DNA of 22,272 bases from CAIXQW01 sp046049675 (GTDB lineage Bacteria; Bacteroidota; Bacteroidia; Chitinophagales; Chitinophagaceae). Under the pieces are notes generated by a model. The model ran no database searches, was not told the origin of the DNA, and saw only the letters and a list, made by a program, of their open reading frames with translations. Shown piece by piece: positions 17,101 through 22,157 of this stretch. A program made the translations under genes and the position numbers. Location: NCBI GenBank assembly GCA_046049675.1, contig JBJORA010000064.1:1-22272 (forward strand). The letters run 5' to 3'. Numbering within the stretch: position 1 is the stretch's first letter; each line of letters begins with the position of its first letter.

Positions 17101-18481
17101 AGGTAGCACAGTTAACAACGACGGTAGCACTGGCAGTACTTCAGTAAGCATTACGCCATTAAACCCACATAGCCGCGACAACGATGCTGGTTACTATACA
17201 CCACAATTGGCAAGTGTAGGTGACTATGTATGGATAGATAGCGATGGCGATGGCATACAAGACAGCGGAGAGCCACCAGTAGCAGGTGTTAAAGTAACTT
17301 TATACAACTCAGCAGGCGAAGCGGTTGGCACAGCTATTACCGACGAGAATGGTTTCTACCAAATCAACGATATACCACCGGGTACAGGTTACTATATAGT
17401 ATTTGAGCCTACCACCTTACCAAGTGGCTCTACGTTCACTACACAAGATGTTGATGGTACAGGTGTAACAGGTGGTTCAAACAGCGATGCAAGTGCTACT
17501 GGTCAAACAAATACATTTGACTTAGCACCAGGCCAACACCAACCAGGTATAGATGCAGGCATATTACCATCTGCATCAATAGGTAGTTTTGTATGGAACG
17601 ACGCTAATAACGATGGTATATTTGATGCAAATGAAGCACCAATACCAGGTGTAACAATTTACTTGTTAGATGCGGGAGGCAATACAATAGATAGTGTTGT
17701 AACAGATGCAAATGGTATGTGGAAATTTGATGTTGTGCCAAGCACACCTACCAATCCACAGTCATACAGTGTTGCAGTAGATACAACAAGTTTACCAGCC
17801 GGCTTCCATATTAGTGACACTGACTTCCCTGTTGGTGGCGATGGCGACAACGATGCAGATCGTGCAACTGCTACAACTGGTTCAGTATCTCCTGGTCCTG
17901 GTCAGTACATCAGTAGCTTATGGATTGGCGCTAACGGTTTGTATCCATTGGGTGATGTGCATATAGCCTTGACTGGTTCTAATATCCTTAGCACTAATAA
18001 TCTACAGTGGATTTTAAGCGACGCAGGTGGCGATGTTACAAGCTTTACATTGTATAGCTCGTTCAACAATGCTGCATACTTACCAATAGCAGAAACAACT
18101 ACTGGCAGCAGCAATACATACAAGTATGCTGATGCGAAGTTGGCTACTGGTACATATGCTTACTATGTAGCCGGCAACGATAAGAACGGTAGCACACATA
18201 TGAGTAACACAGTATTGTTACTTGTAAATGGTGGCAATACGGTAGCTGTTTATCCAAACCCTGCTACAGATGTAATTAACGTTGCATTTGACAAGGCAAT
18301 TACAGAAGCTAGTACAGTTGTAATTACTGATGCCCTAGGTAAGGTAGTTTACACAACAACAATAGCAGCTGGTCAGTCTAGTACATCAATCAATGTATCA
18401 GACTTAGCTAATGCTACTTACACAATCAGTATCCAAACTGAAGGTGCAAGCAAGCAAGCTGTGAAGTTCACTAAGCAGTAA
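8126..18481 (+). CDS. Giant T9SS-secreted adhesin with 13 SdrD B-like repeats
   Basis: About 3451 residues. I prefer the ATG at 8126 over the TTG at 8114 because it gives a clean signal peptide cleaved after G-F-A (residue 23). Residues about 25-1665 are non-repetitive, Thr/Ser/Gly-rich and beta-strand-like with scattered Cys pairs, including a Ca-binding-like D-P-D-G…D-L-D-G-D stretch near residue 460. From residue about 1670 come 13 SdrD B-like modules of 116-138 residues, each opening (I/L/V)-G-x-x-V-W-x-D-x-(D/N)-x-D/N-G-x-x-D, the Ca-binding Asp loop of the Sdr family, and closing D-A-G. After about residue 3268 there is an Fn3-like segment, then a type A sorting domain (residues about 3370-3451, V-Y-P-N-P-A-T-D). 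Predicted stiff surface stalk carrying a large N-terminal binding region. Single gene followed by a strong terminator; ligand unknown. Confidence 0.9.
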   Translation: MQKNLRFSALLCTLLAASFSGFAQLSPSGQSNLVAPAVLSACSRDTVKLYFTNKEGPTCGGSAGAATATYTVAIPSGNTAIQYEAGSIISSPAGATAVLSGGNLIVTVPVPGFGATTEVKFNVLSSCDIAPSDTLPYFALSAAYPTGFTTAAETWNGSKMNTGTPALSYSYGGYANHYGGSTLTGGTTTYNGNTPWSGINSVVPFDEAWGPRLIVRNNGYGSITSLQHHMILDDSIYAEYFGASPGLASNYGVRLFWYSYSNKGAYDGGGSLGNHSTNSASNIDATQTVTILPDGKRYVTITISGNGLGGVDKSLDNGDYLDMYQYWRAAKTCIPQQNIKEWFTYSCNNGTPCSIPDTLRNSVNSSAGRPVVSTINSSYTPWDGCPGKSASFTFKNSGTPVVPGTPEVSAAYDVDLSVAIGGTLNVSNLTIGGSALVPTIQAIPGNVSAINWKVKNSLTFDPDGPGGLSDLDGDLFYDDMLAGDSVNVFFNWEIPCSGACGPDLNYDIKGVATYTDFCKRLNGSSSVNIYAFGLKQTAPVTQLAPVPNFGTMGARALETRTDTFSFNYQNINVSLANAVVKLRINYSKTMEVVEPIRFLGVDRSLGDFTVIGTGYAPPTGTTAAVYADTLNNTTDKDSALELTLTAAEVAQLFDNTGDQLLYTLSHISCDSFQNQSNNDNFQILFQFSSTPCPSGSAPCALDLACKKGFGYQINEGCGDKPCYRVYDSLYRSSAIGYTDITETTPLLGAPTKFYEGDTMTYYSTAQLSGDYPIMEDIGKTPTDASYALLHYYNFTYFKPVGPITNMTESPLQWIPELSYVKVIDTTTGAVLYNVNVASFVASDWYESGSANISDDRNWFVLDNLTTGYTPGPGLLQYYCALGSWTIDPAACPYESQRYRSSTGGKELYVSNHNAAQDRITDNYYFRPEKVLSRNGISFAPGYAKYKFVTEMKYRINPDFPHTNTGDYTFRGAWYRYGDGITPPPGTYMGACGNATATMNVTTKEISVQDPGKTYSSACGLSVCNSLYLKSSTGDYFTGGEVRVPYKLDSIVVDLPTEYYIVGTAATSYNYAQGGVINSGTATPSTGTGHVVWTSTGTNGEFPRTDDASGNLTAHSLCYALSNTGTDNFVTNNYRVPVVYYLRNEWGVKETRVDTISISEGVGDISITPLGGAVSVTDGNGCGTKQYMDLVVTNNNLYTAGNTIINVEGTASSTVLQIQDLGSPTDPISGADTGSVNSSRKYALIGAVAPGEQRIIRVYFNTTVCTDSLKFVSNFGCNYPAGNDIYANSSTLDSVYINFGAINPAMMVGAITPKVNVASTCDTVTITVEATNIKDPNLYQMFAGFKLPANMVYVANTARLNYVHAGIITNDAYYVNIPSTGVTTSGAPGDSLVLALDATMQHPNYLVSWGSGPYFYPGCGFLGASDQFLPASRNTSGIYGVIPGVAGYPAGFNKVRVQFKATFTACPSATSDAIFANMRGQSFCGTETKGTAVVNILYQGTTATPNTYSCTANSSTPLYICADSGQTQHVVDSAVVFNNSGPTTTGTDSFKITIGQDTNSFVISNFTAVGWPAPVVSITAEGRTTLTFAVPAGIAPGGNRVLPLEYDLTVKVKNFCSPDAGLPCADIAHSVEFFSTVNIDCAAKGITCPGLGKVTRGTGYVPRDLQCCAALGNRVWADSNYNGTQDGTEPGVANVMVELLDASGNPAVDGYGNPIPPVYTDANGNYMFDNLVPGSYSVRFTDTTNTYNFTSNNTPGDNANDTNSDAITGGAGSNTATTGLFSLASNETDTTVDAGIVPRAAIGNYVWEDLNANGIQDPGEPGIQGVSVSLYTTGPDGVYNTADDIYLTGTTTDANGYYQFSNLYPDDYTVWTNVSAVEGTNGNYVYTTPGTANDDGVANNSDGQVYTSPDNVWSRSNSVNLIAGENDTTIDFGMYKPASLGNQVFVDADGNGVKDPSEVGLPGTTVYLLDNAGVVIDSTTTDANGNYLFDSLMPGTYSVGFVYPAGYLPTTQTGTSDDSTDNTSDAATTPTNGMYVSAPVVLTSGENDTTIDAGVRPTGSLGNLVWYDANNDGIKDPTEQGIAGQTVYLYSVVAGVPTLVDSTITDANGAYLFDSLLSGDYQVGFPTSANGAGVTSQTTTSQTDNNSDADVATGLSPVVTINAAGTGQDKDNTTIDAGYYAPTASIGNQVWLDSDGDGTQDVGEPGVAGVTVSLYDAAGNLVATTVTDGTGKYMFTDLVPGDYSLSFTPPADYTFTSSNTPGDNGDNTNSDANTTPGALFGTTGLFTLSPGENDSTADAGLVPNTTQNVGDKVWYDTDKDGVQDAGEEGIAGVTVTLYDAAGNVVGTTVTNSLGEYLFTDVPAGTGYTIMFTPPVGLVFTSQEVSPSDTAGSNANPLSGLTAPFDVLPGQDNLTIDAGLYTQDTTLASVGNKVWEDLDQDGVQDPGEPGIGGVPVYLKDASGAIIDSTVTNELGEYIFNGLTPGVYSISFGTPAGYVASPYTAGIGDATNSDNNGGTTAPFTLAAGEKNLNVDAGFYQVTPAGTLLLGDQVWYDLDKDGVQDADEPGVAGVTVELLDASGTVIATTVTDANGNYLFPNLAAGTYQVQFSNLPQGYTFTSQDATGGTGANAGIGGTDDSDAGASGITGPITLTANNLDVDAGIIPAPSDKTLASIGNTVWYDTDNDGIQDAGETGVAGVTVVLKDAQGNVIDSTTTDAMGNYIFTGLTPGDYIVEFSGLPSGYSASPSLGGVNDPLNSDGVETAPGSGVFASGIVSLGAGENNANVDFGVYSPLNAIGDQVWYDTDNDGVQDAGEVGAAGITVTLYDNTGAPIASTVTDANGNYLFSNLPDGNYSVGFSNLPSGYSFSPSNTPGDNGDNSNSDANPSTGLTAQFALSGGEVDKTADAGIYNPNVGSIGGQIWADSNADGVQDPGETPTPGLIVTLKDGTGNVVGVAVTDGNGNYLFSNIPFGDYTVEFTNPDGTVWSPASPGGTGSTVNNDGSTGSTSVSITPLNPHSRDNDAGYYTPQLASVGDYVWIDSDGDGIQDSGEPPVAGVKVTLYNSAGEAVGTAITDENGFYQINDIPPGTGYYIVFEPTTLPSGSTFTTQDVDGTGVTGGSNSDASATGQTNTFDLAPGQHQPGIDAGILPSASIGSFVWNDANNDGIFDANEAPIPGVTIYLLDAGGNTIDSVVTDANGMWKFDVVPSTPTNPQSYSVAVDTTSLPAGFHISDTDFPVGGDGDNDADRATATTGSVSPGPGQYISSLWIGANGLYPLGDVHIALTGSNILSTNNLQWILSDAGGDVTSFTLYSSFNNAAYLPIAETTTGSSNTYKYADAKLATGTYAYYVAGNDKNGSTHMSNTVLLLVNGGNTVAVYPNPATDVINVAFDKAITEASTVVITDALGKVVYTTTIAAGQSSTSINVSDLANATYTISIQTEGASKQAVKFTKQ
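13133..17930 (+). repeat. 13 tandem SdrD B-like coding repeats
   Basis: Module starts (the (I/L/V)-G codon pair) are at 13133, 13526, 13940, 14303, 14678, 15047, 15407, 15761, 16142, 16508, 16868, 17216 and 17579, so the period is 348-414 bp. Modules 2 and 3 have the longest spacings after them or before them because of extra loops (module 2 carries a G-P-D-G-V-Y-N-T-A-D-D insert). Protein motifs are well kept, while synonymous positions differ freely even in the closest modules (for example 6, 9 and 10), so these are older, selected duplications rather than recent slippage copies. Confidence 0.9.
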
Positions 18482-18507
18482 GCCTTAGATTAATTTAGGT
18501 TCTACAG

Positions 18508-18539
18508 AGCGGCTAACTAGAAATGGTTAGCCGCTTTTT
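18508..18539 (+). terminator. Intrinsic terminator of the giant adhesin gene
   Basis: AGCGGCTAAC (18508-18517) and GTTAGCCGCT (18526-18535) form a perfect 10-bp GC-rich stem with an 8-nt loop, running directly into a short T-tract (18535-18539). It begins 27 bp after the stop codon. Textbook Rho-independent shape. Confidence 0.88.
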
Positions 18540-18709
18540 ATTGCCTAGTGCCCATGTGTGTACAAAATGCTGGCAGTGTACAAATAGTTTGCCTCTTAAT
18601 GATGTTTTAAGGCACAATTGTAGTAGACAGTAGCTATGTGTACTATTGATATACAGGAACGCTTATACTTTATCGCAGTGGCTGTTAATGCCATTCGGCA
18701 GAAGTAGGA

Positions 18710-19042
18710 TTACCTTTTTGGCTGAGGCAGGCCAATCTTCATTACAGTTGCCAGGCTTTCTGCCTGCTTGCCATTATTTGCAAGCATACGCCAAATGGTT
18801 TCGTATGGCAGGCTATGCTTCCCAGCAAGGGCAAACGCTATTTCTAAACGACGCGCCGCGCTTTCAATGTAGTTATTAGAGGCGCAGCTGTAGTTACTAC
18901 AGTTCCAGCTGTAGTTATTAGAGTTGTAGATGTAGTTACTACAGTTCCAGCTGTAGTTATTAGAGTTGCAGATGTAGTTACTACAGTTCGGGCTGTAGTT
19001 ATTAGAGATGTAGATGTAGTTACTACAGTAGCTGTGCTGTAG
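18710..19042 (-). pseudogene. Startless open frame: heptapeptide repeats plus helical C-terminal segment (possible decayed gene)
   Basis: The minus strand is open for 110 codons between a TAA at 19043-19045 and a TAA at 18710-18712, but has no ATG, GTG or TTG near its beginning; the first ATG is at 18787, only 25 residues from the end. The first half is the translation of the 21-bp array: seven-residue units alternating S-W-N-C-S-N-Y and I-Y-N-S-N-N-Y. The second half looks like ordinary protein: I-E-S-A-A-R-R-L-E-I-A-F-A-L-A-G-K, then L-P-Y-E-T-I-W-R-M-L-A-N-N-G-K, then L-A-T-V-M-K-I-G-L-P-Q-P-K. The stop follows a run of five A; one extra A would extend the frame 15 or so codons to a TAA at 18663-18665. 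No family recognised. I infer a degraded or frameshifted gene, without certainty that it was ever expressed. Confidence 0.35.
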
Positions 19043-19058
19043 TTATTAGTATTGTGCT
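18869..19058. repeat. Tandem 21-bp repeat array with 42-bp higher-order period
   Basis: Eight 21-bp units start at 18869, 18890, 18911, 18932, 18953, 18974, 18995 and 19016; a degenerate ninth follows at 19039 after a 2-bp insertion. All begin GTAGTTA. Odd units continue TTAGAG, even units CTACAG, giving a 42-bp alternation. Each even unit together with the preceding T contains the perfect palindrome TGTAGTTACTACA, at 18889, 18931, 18973 and 19015, exactly 42 bp apart. The unit length is a multiple of three and both strands have an open frame through the array. Confidence 0.9.
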
Positions 19059-19548
19059 TGGCAGCAAGGCATATTACACTAGCGCTATGCTTTTATGGTG
19101 CACTTAAAGGCTTTACACAAGGCGCTTGGCAAAGGGGTTGGGCGGGTTTGTGGGTTGAGCATGGCAAAGGGGCTTGTAATGCCAGATTATTAGAATGTGC
19201 CTAATAGTAAACTTGTGGGGCTGATAGCGGCAACAGTATGCCGATCAAATTGCGACATGCGCAGCTGAGATAGTACGAACACAAAAACTACTAGGAATAC
19301 GCATGCGCATTTTTTGTAGTAGTTAATATGTAATGCTTTGATTACGAGTTACTTTGGACGGCTATTGGTGCATTGGGGTTAAATATTTGGTGGAGTGGGG
19401 ACATGCGTATATTATTGTGTTGGCAAAGAAGCTAACGCAGTCGTAAAGTTAAACATTAAAAACAGCAAGACCAGATTGTTTGCTGCCATGTTGAAACATA
19501 AGGCATAGTAAAATTGTAGTGGAACATTTGCCGTAAAACTAAGATTTT

Positions 19549-20496
19549 ATGAGCAAGAAAAATTTAAAACAAGTATTGGCATTTACAACTGTTGTAATTT
19601 TAACTGCATGCAGTAAGAAGCACGACGCAGAAATGCAAAAGAATCAAACAGCTATGGTAGACAATGCAAAAATTTATGAAAGTAAGTACGACCCGGGCAG
19701 CGCTGCGCAAGGGATGAAAGAGATTAGGAATTTTTTGACCTTTACCAAGTATAACGCGGACAGGCAAACCAGGACAACATTCCCTGATATTAGTGTGGAT
19801 GGAGGTAGTTGGCTTGCAGAAGGCGGTGCCAATTATTTGCGCAATATGAACCGTGGTGACGAACTCATGGGAACACAATCGTATTCCATTACCGTACAAA
19901 AAGTAAATCCTACAACTCTTAGTGGAGCGAGCCTAACCGCGGGCTTTAACGAGGTAATGGGTGATATTGAAGCATACGAAGCAAGCAGTGGATATAGTGC
20001 TAACTTAGTTAATGGGTATGTGCAAACGCAAAGTGCAACAGAAGCAACGTTGAAATTTGATGTGATATTTGGTGAGCCGTGGCCAGTTGGTAGCGCTTAT
20101 AGTTACCCTACAACTGATGTGGGTTGGTGCCAAGCCACTACAGAATTAACAACAGGAATTACCAATTACTATACGATTCCAAACACCGTAGTAATGGGTG
20201 TAGTTGCTAATCCTACCGCCTTTGAAAAAACAACAAATGCTTTTACCAATTCTCGCATTTGGGCTAACTTTAATTCATCAACTTTTTTGGCAGCAGATTT
20301 TGCAACCTATCACACGGGTGGCATCGAAGTTATTGATGATTATGTAGCAACCAATTATCCGTGTGCTGGCGGGCAAGCGCAATGCACCCAACCGATTGCA
20401 TGCGAGTATTTATGTGTTTTTGATAACACACAAGGCAACGATTTCAAACACGTTATTTGGAAAATTACCACAGCGTACTATACTAGTTCTTATTAA
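19549..20496 (+). CDS. Predicted outer-membrane-associated lipoprotein of unknown function
   Basis: A 315-residue protein with a lipoprotein signal: basic n-region M-S-K-K-N-L-K, hydrophobic core, and lipobox I-L-T-A-C with the acylated Cys at residue 21, followed by S-K-K. The mature part has no domain I recognise. Visible marks are a G-G-S-W-L-A-E-G-G-A-N-Y segment (about residues 85-97), Y-x-x-T-T-D-V-G-W-C near the middle, and a Cys-containing stretch near the C-terminus (C-A-G-G-Q-A-Q-C-T-Q-P-I-A-C-E-Y-L-C, about residues 275-292) that could form disulfides. The second gene starts 10 bp downstream, so they form an operon. No exact TAnnTTTG box was found upstream. The Lys residues after the Cys do not form an acidic surface-export signal, so inner-leaflet outer membrane is the safer guess. 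Confidence 0.75.
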   Translation: MSKKNLKQVLAFTTVVILTACSKKHDAEMQKNQTAMVDNAKIYESKYDPGSAAQGMKEIRNFLTFTKYNADRQTRTTFPDISVDGGSWLAEGGANYLRNMNRGDELMGTQSYSITVQKVNPTTLSGASLTAGFNEVMGDIEAYEASSGYSANLVNGYVQTQSATEATLKFDVIFGEPWPVGSAYSYPTTDVGWCQATTELTTGITNYYTIPNTVVMGVVANPTAFEKTTNAFTNSRIWANFNSSTFLAADFATYHTGGIEVIDDYVATNYPCAGGQAQCTQPIACEYLCVFDNTQGNDFKHVIWKITTAYYTSSY

Positions 20497-20506
20497 AGGC
20501 ACATAT

Positions 20507-22012
20507 ATGGAAGTTCACAAGGACTCTATTGCTAGTGTTGTAATATTCTTTTTACTATTTAGCCTAGGTGCTAAATCAGCGAGTGCACAGCAACTAAATC
20601 CAAGTTTCGCAAACTATATGCTTGAAGATCGCATAAGCGATATTATTGTTGTGAATTACAAATTGAATTTGATTAGGTCGGAATATGATATTGACAGTGT
20701 TAACCGCAGTCAATTGCACAATTGCAAACACTACACAACAATGTACGCAACCAATACTGCCAATTATTCAAGTTCCTTTTTGCCGATTGACAGTAGTAAC
20801 TACATGCAGTGGCAAGTACCAACACTTCAGCGAATTGGTGCATCGTTCTATGGCGTACTTCTGAGTGATGCTGACCAAAAATATGGTGTCATAGACGGAA
20901 CTAATATGCGCGTTAGTCTTGTTGTTTATGATTCTCTGTTACAACTGCTCTCTGTTAATTTGGTTGCTGGTTTAGAGAGTACGAGCATTAGTGCCTTGGT
21001 AACGTATGAGATTTCAGACAGTACGATGGCACTGTGTATCGATCATGGAGGAGGTCTTACTAAGACCGTGATCTATGAAGTTAATTCCAGCGCAACAGTT
21101 GTTGGTACAGATACGATTACGGGGGTATTACTTCCTCGGCAACACTTCAGAATTGGACCAAATTATGATATTGTCGTAGGTAACACTGGTGCGTGTGTGG
21201 TCTTGGATAGTGCTAGGTCAGTTGTGCGTGTGCAAGCCCTTGATCCACTGCCTGGTAATTGGGTGAGGGGTATTAGCTACGGCAGGGCAACACTTGCGGG
21301 CATGCCTGTTTTTGTTGGCTTATCGGATTCTGCCGCACAACAATTTAATCGCATTTTTGTTTTTGCATACGATTCTTCTAGCACTAATGGAGCGCGCTTA
21401 CTTTACAAAGAAGAATTGCAGAAATACTCGCCCGTTAACTCGTTTTACAAAGAGATAGTTAACTTCACACCTACAACCATAGCATTTGGCGACTGCTTGG
21501 AGCCTTGTGCAATGAATACTCCAAATATTTTCTGTGCGAGCCTAATTCGAGTACATCTAATTGACACATTTGGCAATCTTAGGTGGACAAGAACCCTGGG
21601 AGGTGATGCTGCATATCAGGGCAATCAACTCGTGGCTGTTGATGGCAAGTTGTTTGTATTTGCGTACAGGTATGCGCAAGTTAGTGACGAATATAGGAGA
21701 GATGTTTATTACACTGTCTTTGACAGCCTAGGCAATGATGTAACTGCCGCTTACCCGCTTGCGCTGAACGGTATAAAGCATCTCAAGCCAGCACCGTTGG
21801 TTGTGTATCCTAATCCATCTGTATCAACCTTGTACCTTGAACTAACGACGTTGGAGCAGGTACCTTACACTGTGCATGACATGCAAGGACGGTTACTACA
21901 ACAAGGTAATACCTCAGGTGCAATCCGGACAGAATTATTAGGCACTGGTGACTATATTTTGCGCATAACAGAAAATAGTGAAACGAGAATGGCGAAATTT
22001 AGTGTTCAGTAA
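20507..22012 (+). CDS. Secreted protein with T9SS type A sorting domain, function unknown
   Basis: The start is placed at the ATG at 20507, 10 bp after the lipoprotein stop. It gives 501 residues and a clean signal peptide (S-V-V-I-F-F-L-L-F-S-L-G-A, cleavage after S-A-S-A). The frame is open further upstream to 20363, but that part overlaps the lipoprotein gene and would bury the signal peptide. Residues about 30-420 are beta-rich and propeller-like without a motif I can name (for example V-V-Y-D-S-L-L-Q-L, I-F-V-F-A-Y-D-S-S, L-F-V-F-A-Y-R-Y-A, each followed by polar turns). The last 75 residues (V-V-Y-P-N-P-S-V-S-T-L-Y-L … V-H-D-M-Q-G-R-L-L … G-D-Y-I-L-R-I) are a type A sorting domain. The operon with the lipoprotein suggests the two act together at the surface; that is inference. 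Confidence 0.8.
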   Translation: MEVHKDSIASVVIFFLLFSLGAKSASAQQLNPSFANYMLEDRISDIIVVNYKLNLIRSEYDIDSVNRSQLHNCKHYTTMYATNTANYSSSFLPIDSSNYMQWQVPTLQRIGASFYGVLLSDADQKYGVIDGTNMRVSLVVYDSLLQLLSVNLVAGLESTSISALVTYEISDSTMALCIDHGGGLTKTVIYEVNSSATVVGTDTITGVLLPRQHFRIGPNYDIVVGNTGACVVLDSARSVVRVQALDPLPGNWVRGISYGRATLAGMPVFVGLSDSAAQQFNRIFVFAYDSSSTNGARLLYKEELQKYSPVNSFYKEIVNFTPTTIAFGDCLEPCAMNTPNIFCASLIRVHLIDTFGNLRWTRTLGGDAAYQGNQLVAVDGKLFVFAYRYAQVSDEYRRDVYYTVFDSLGNDVTAAYPLALNGIKHLKPAPLVVYPNPSVSTLYLELTTLEQVPYTVHDMQGRLLQQGNTSGAIRTELLGTGDYILRITENSETRMAKFSVQ

Positions 22013-22023
22013 CCGCTCCTCTG

Positions 22024-22148
22024 CCAACACGGTATTTGCACTAGTGGGGCAAATTGTTTATCTTTGAGTAACAATTATACAAACAGTATGCTCAAAATAA
22101 ACACATTGGCTTCGCATGCCCCACCAGCGCAAATACCCAAACCGTTGG
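22024..22148. repeat. Long imperfect inverted repeat enclosing a promoter-like sequence
   Basis: Bases 22031-22051 and 22117-22137 are reverse complements at 19 of 21 positions (shared core GGTATTTGC and GTGGGGCA). After a 4-nt offset the arms continue with CCAAC (22024-22028) and GTTGG (22144-22148). The 65-nt centre carries a TAnnTTTG box and an ATG. No T-tract adjoins either arm. Could be a miniature inverted-repeat element, a structured RNA or an invertible segment; see findings. Confidence 0.7.
22035..22066 (+). promoter_or_regulatory. Near-consensus Bacteroidota promoter
   Basis: TTTG at 22035-22038 and TATCTTTG at 22059-22066 are 20 nt apart, the best -33/-7 pair in the window. It points right. 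The only plus-strand frame after it is 21 codons (ATG at 22088, TAA ending 22153), and what follows reads better as the end of a minus-strand gene. The product, if any, may be a short RNA. Confidence 0.5.
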
Positions 22149-22157
22149 ACTAAATTT

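Larger units (their letters stand above)
18540..19548. other. About 1 kb with no convincing gene
   Basis: The stretch lies between the adhesin terminator and the lipoprotein gene. It holds a short direct repeat (GTGTACAAA near 18558 and 18577), a tandem repeat array (18869-19058) joined to a startless minus-strand frame (separate entries), and a nested inverted repeat (AACTACTA at 19286-19293 with TAGTAGTT at 19317-19324, enclosing the palindrome CGCATGCG). A 77-codon plus-strand frame at 18646-18879 has no recognisable features and overlaps the more protein-like minus-strand frame, so it is not called. Bases 19059-19548 show nothing further that I can support. Confidence 0.5.

Noticed and set aside
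18646..18879. 77-codon plus-strand frame after the adhesin terminator
   Set aside because: It is the complement of the more protein-like minus-strand frame and has no recognisable features.
18869..19058. CRISPR array
   Set aside because: Units are contiguous 21-mers without unique spacers and there are no cas genes.
22088..22153. 21-codon frame downstream of the strong promoter-like sequence
   Set aside because: Too short to support as a gene; it lies partly in the inverted-repeat arm, and the promoter may serve an RNA instead.
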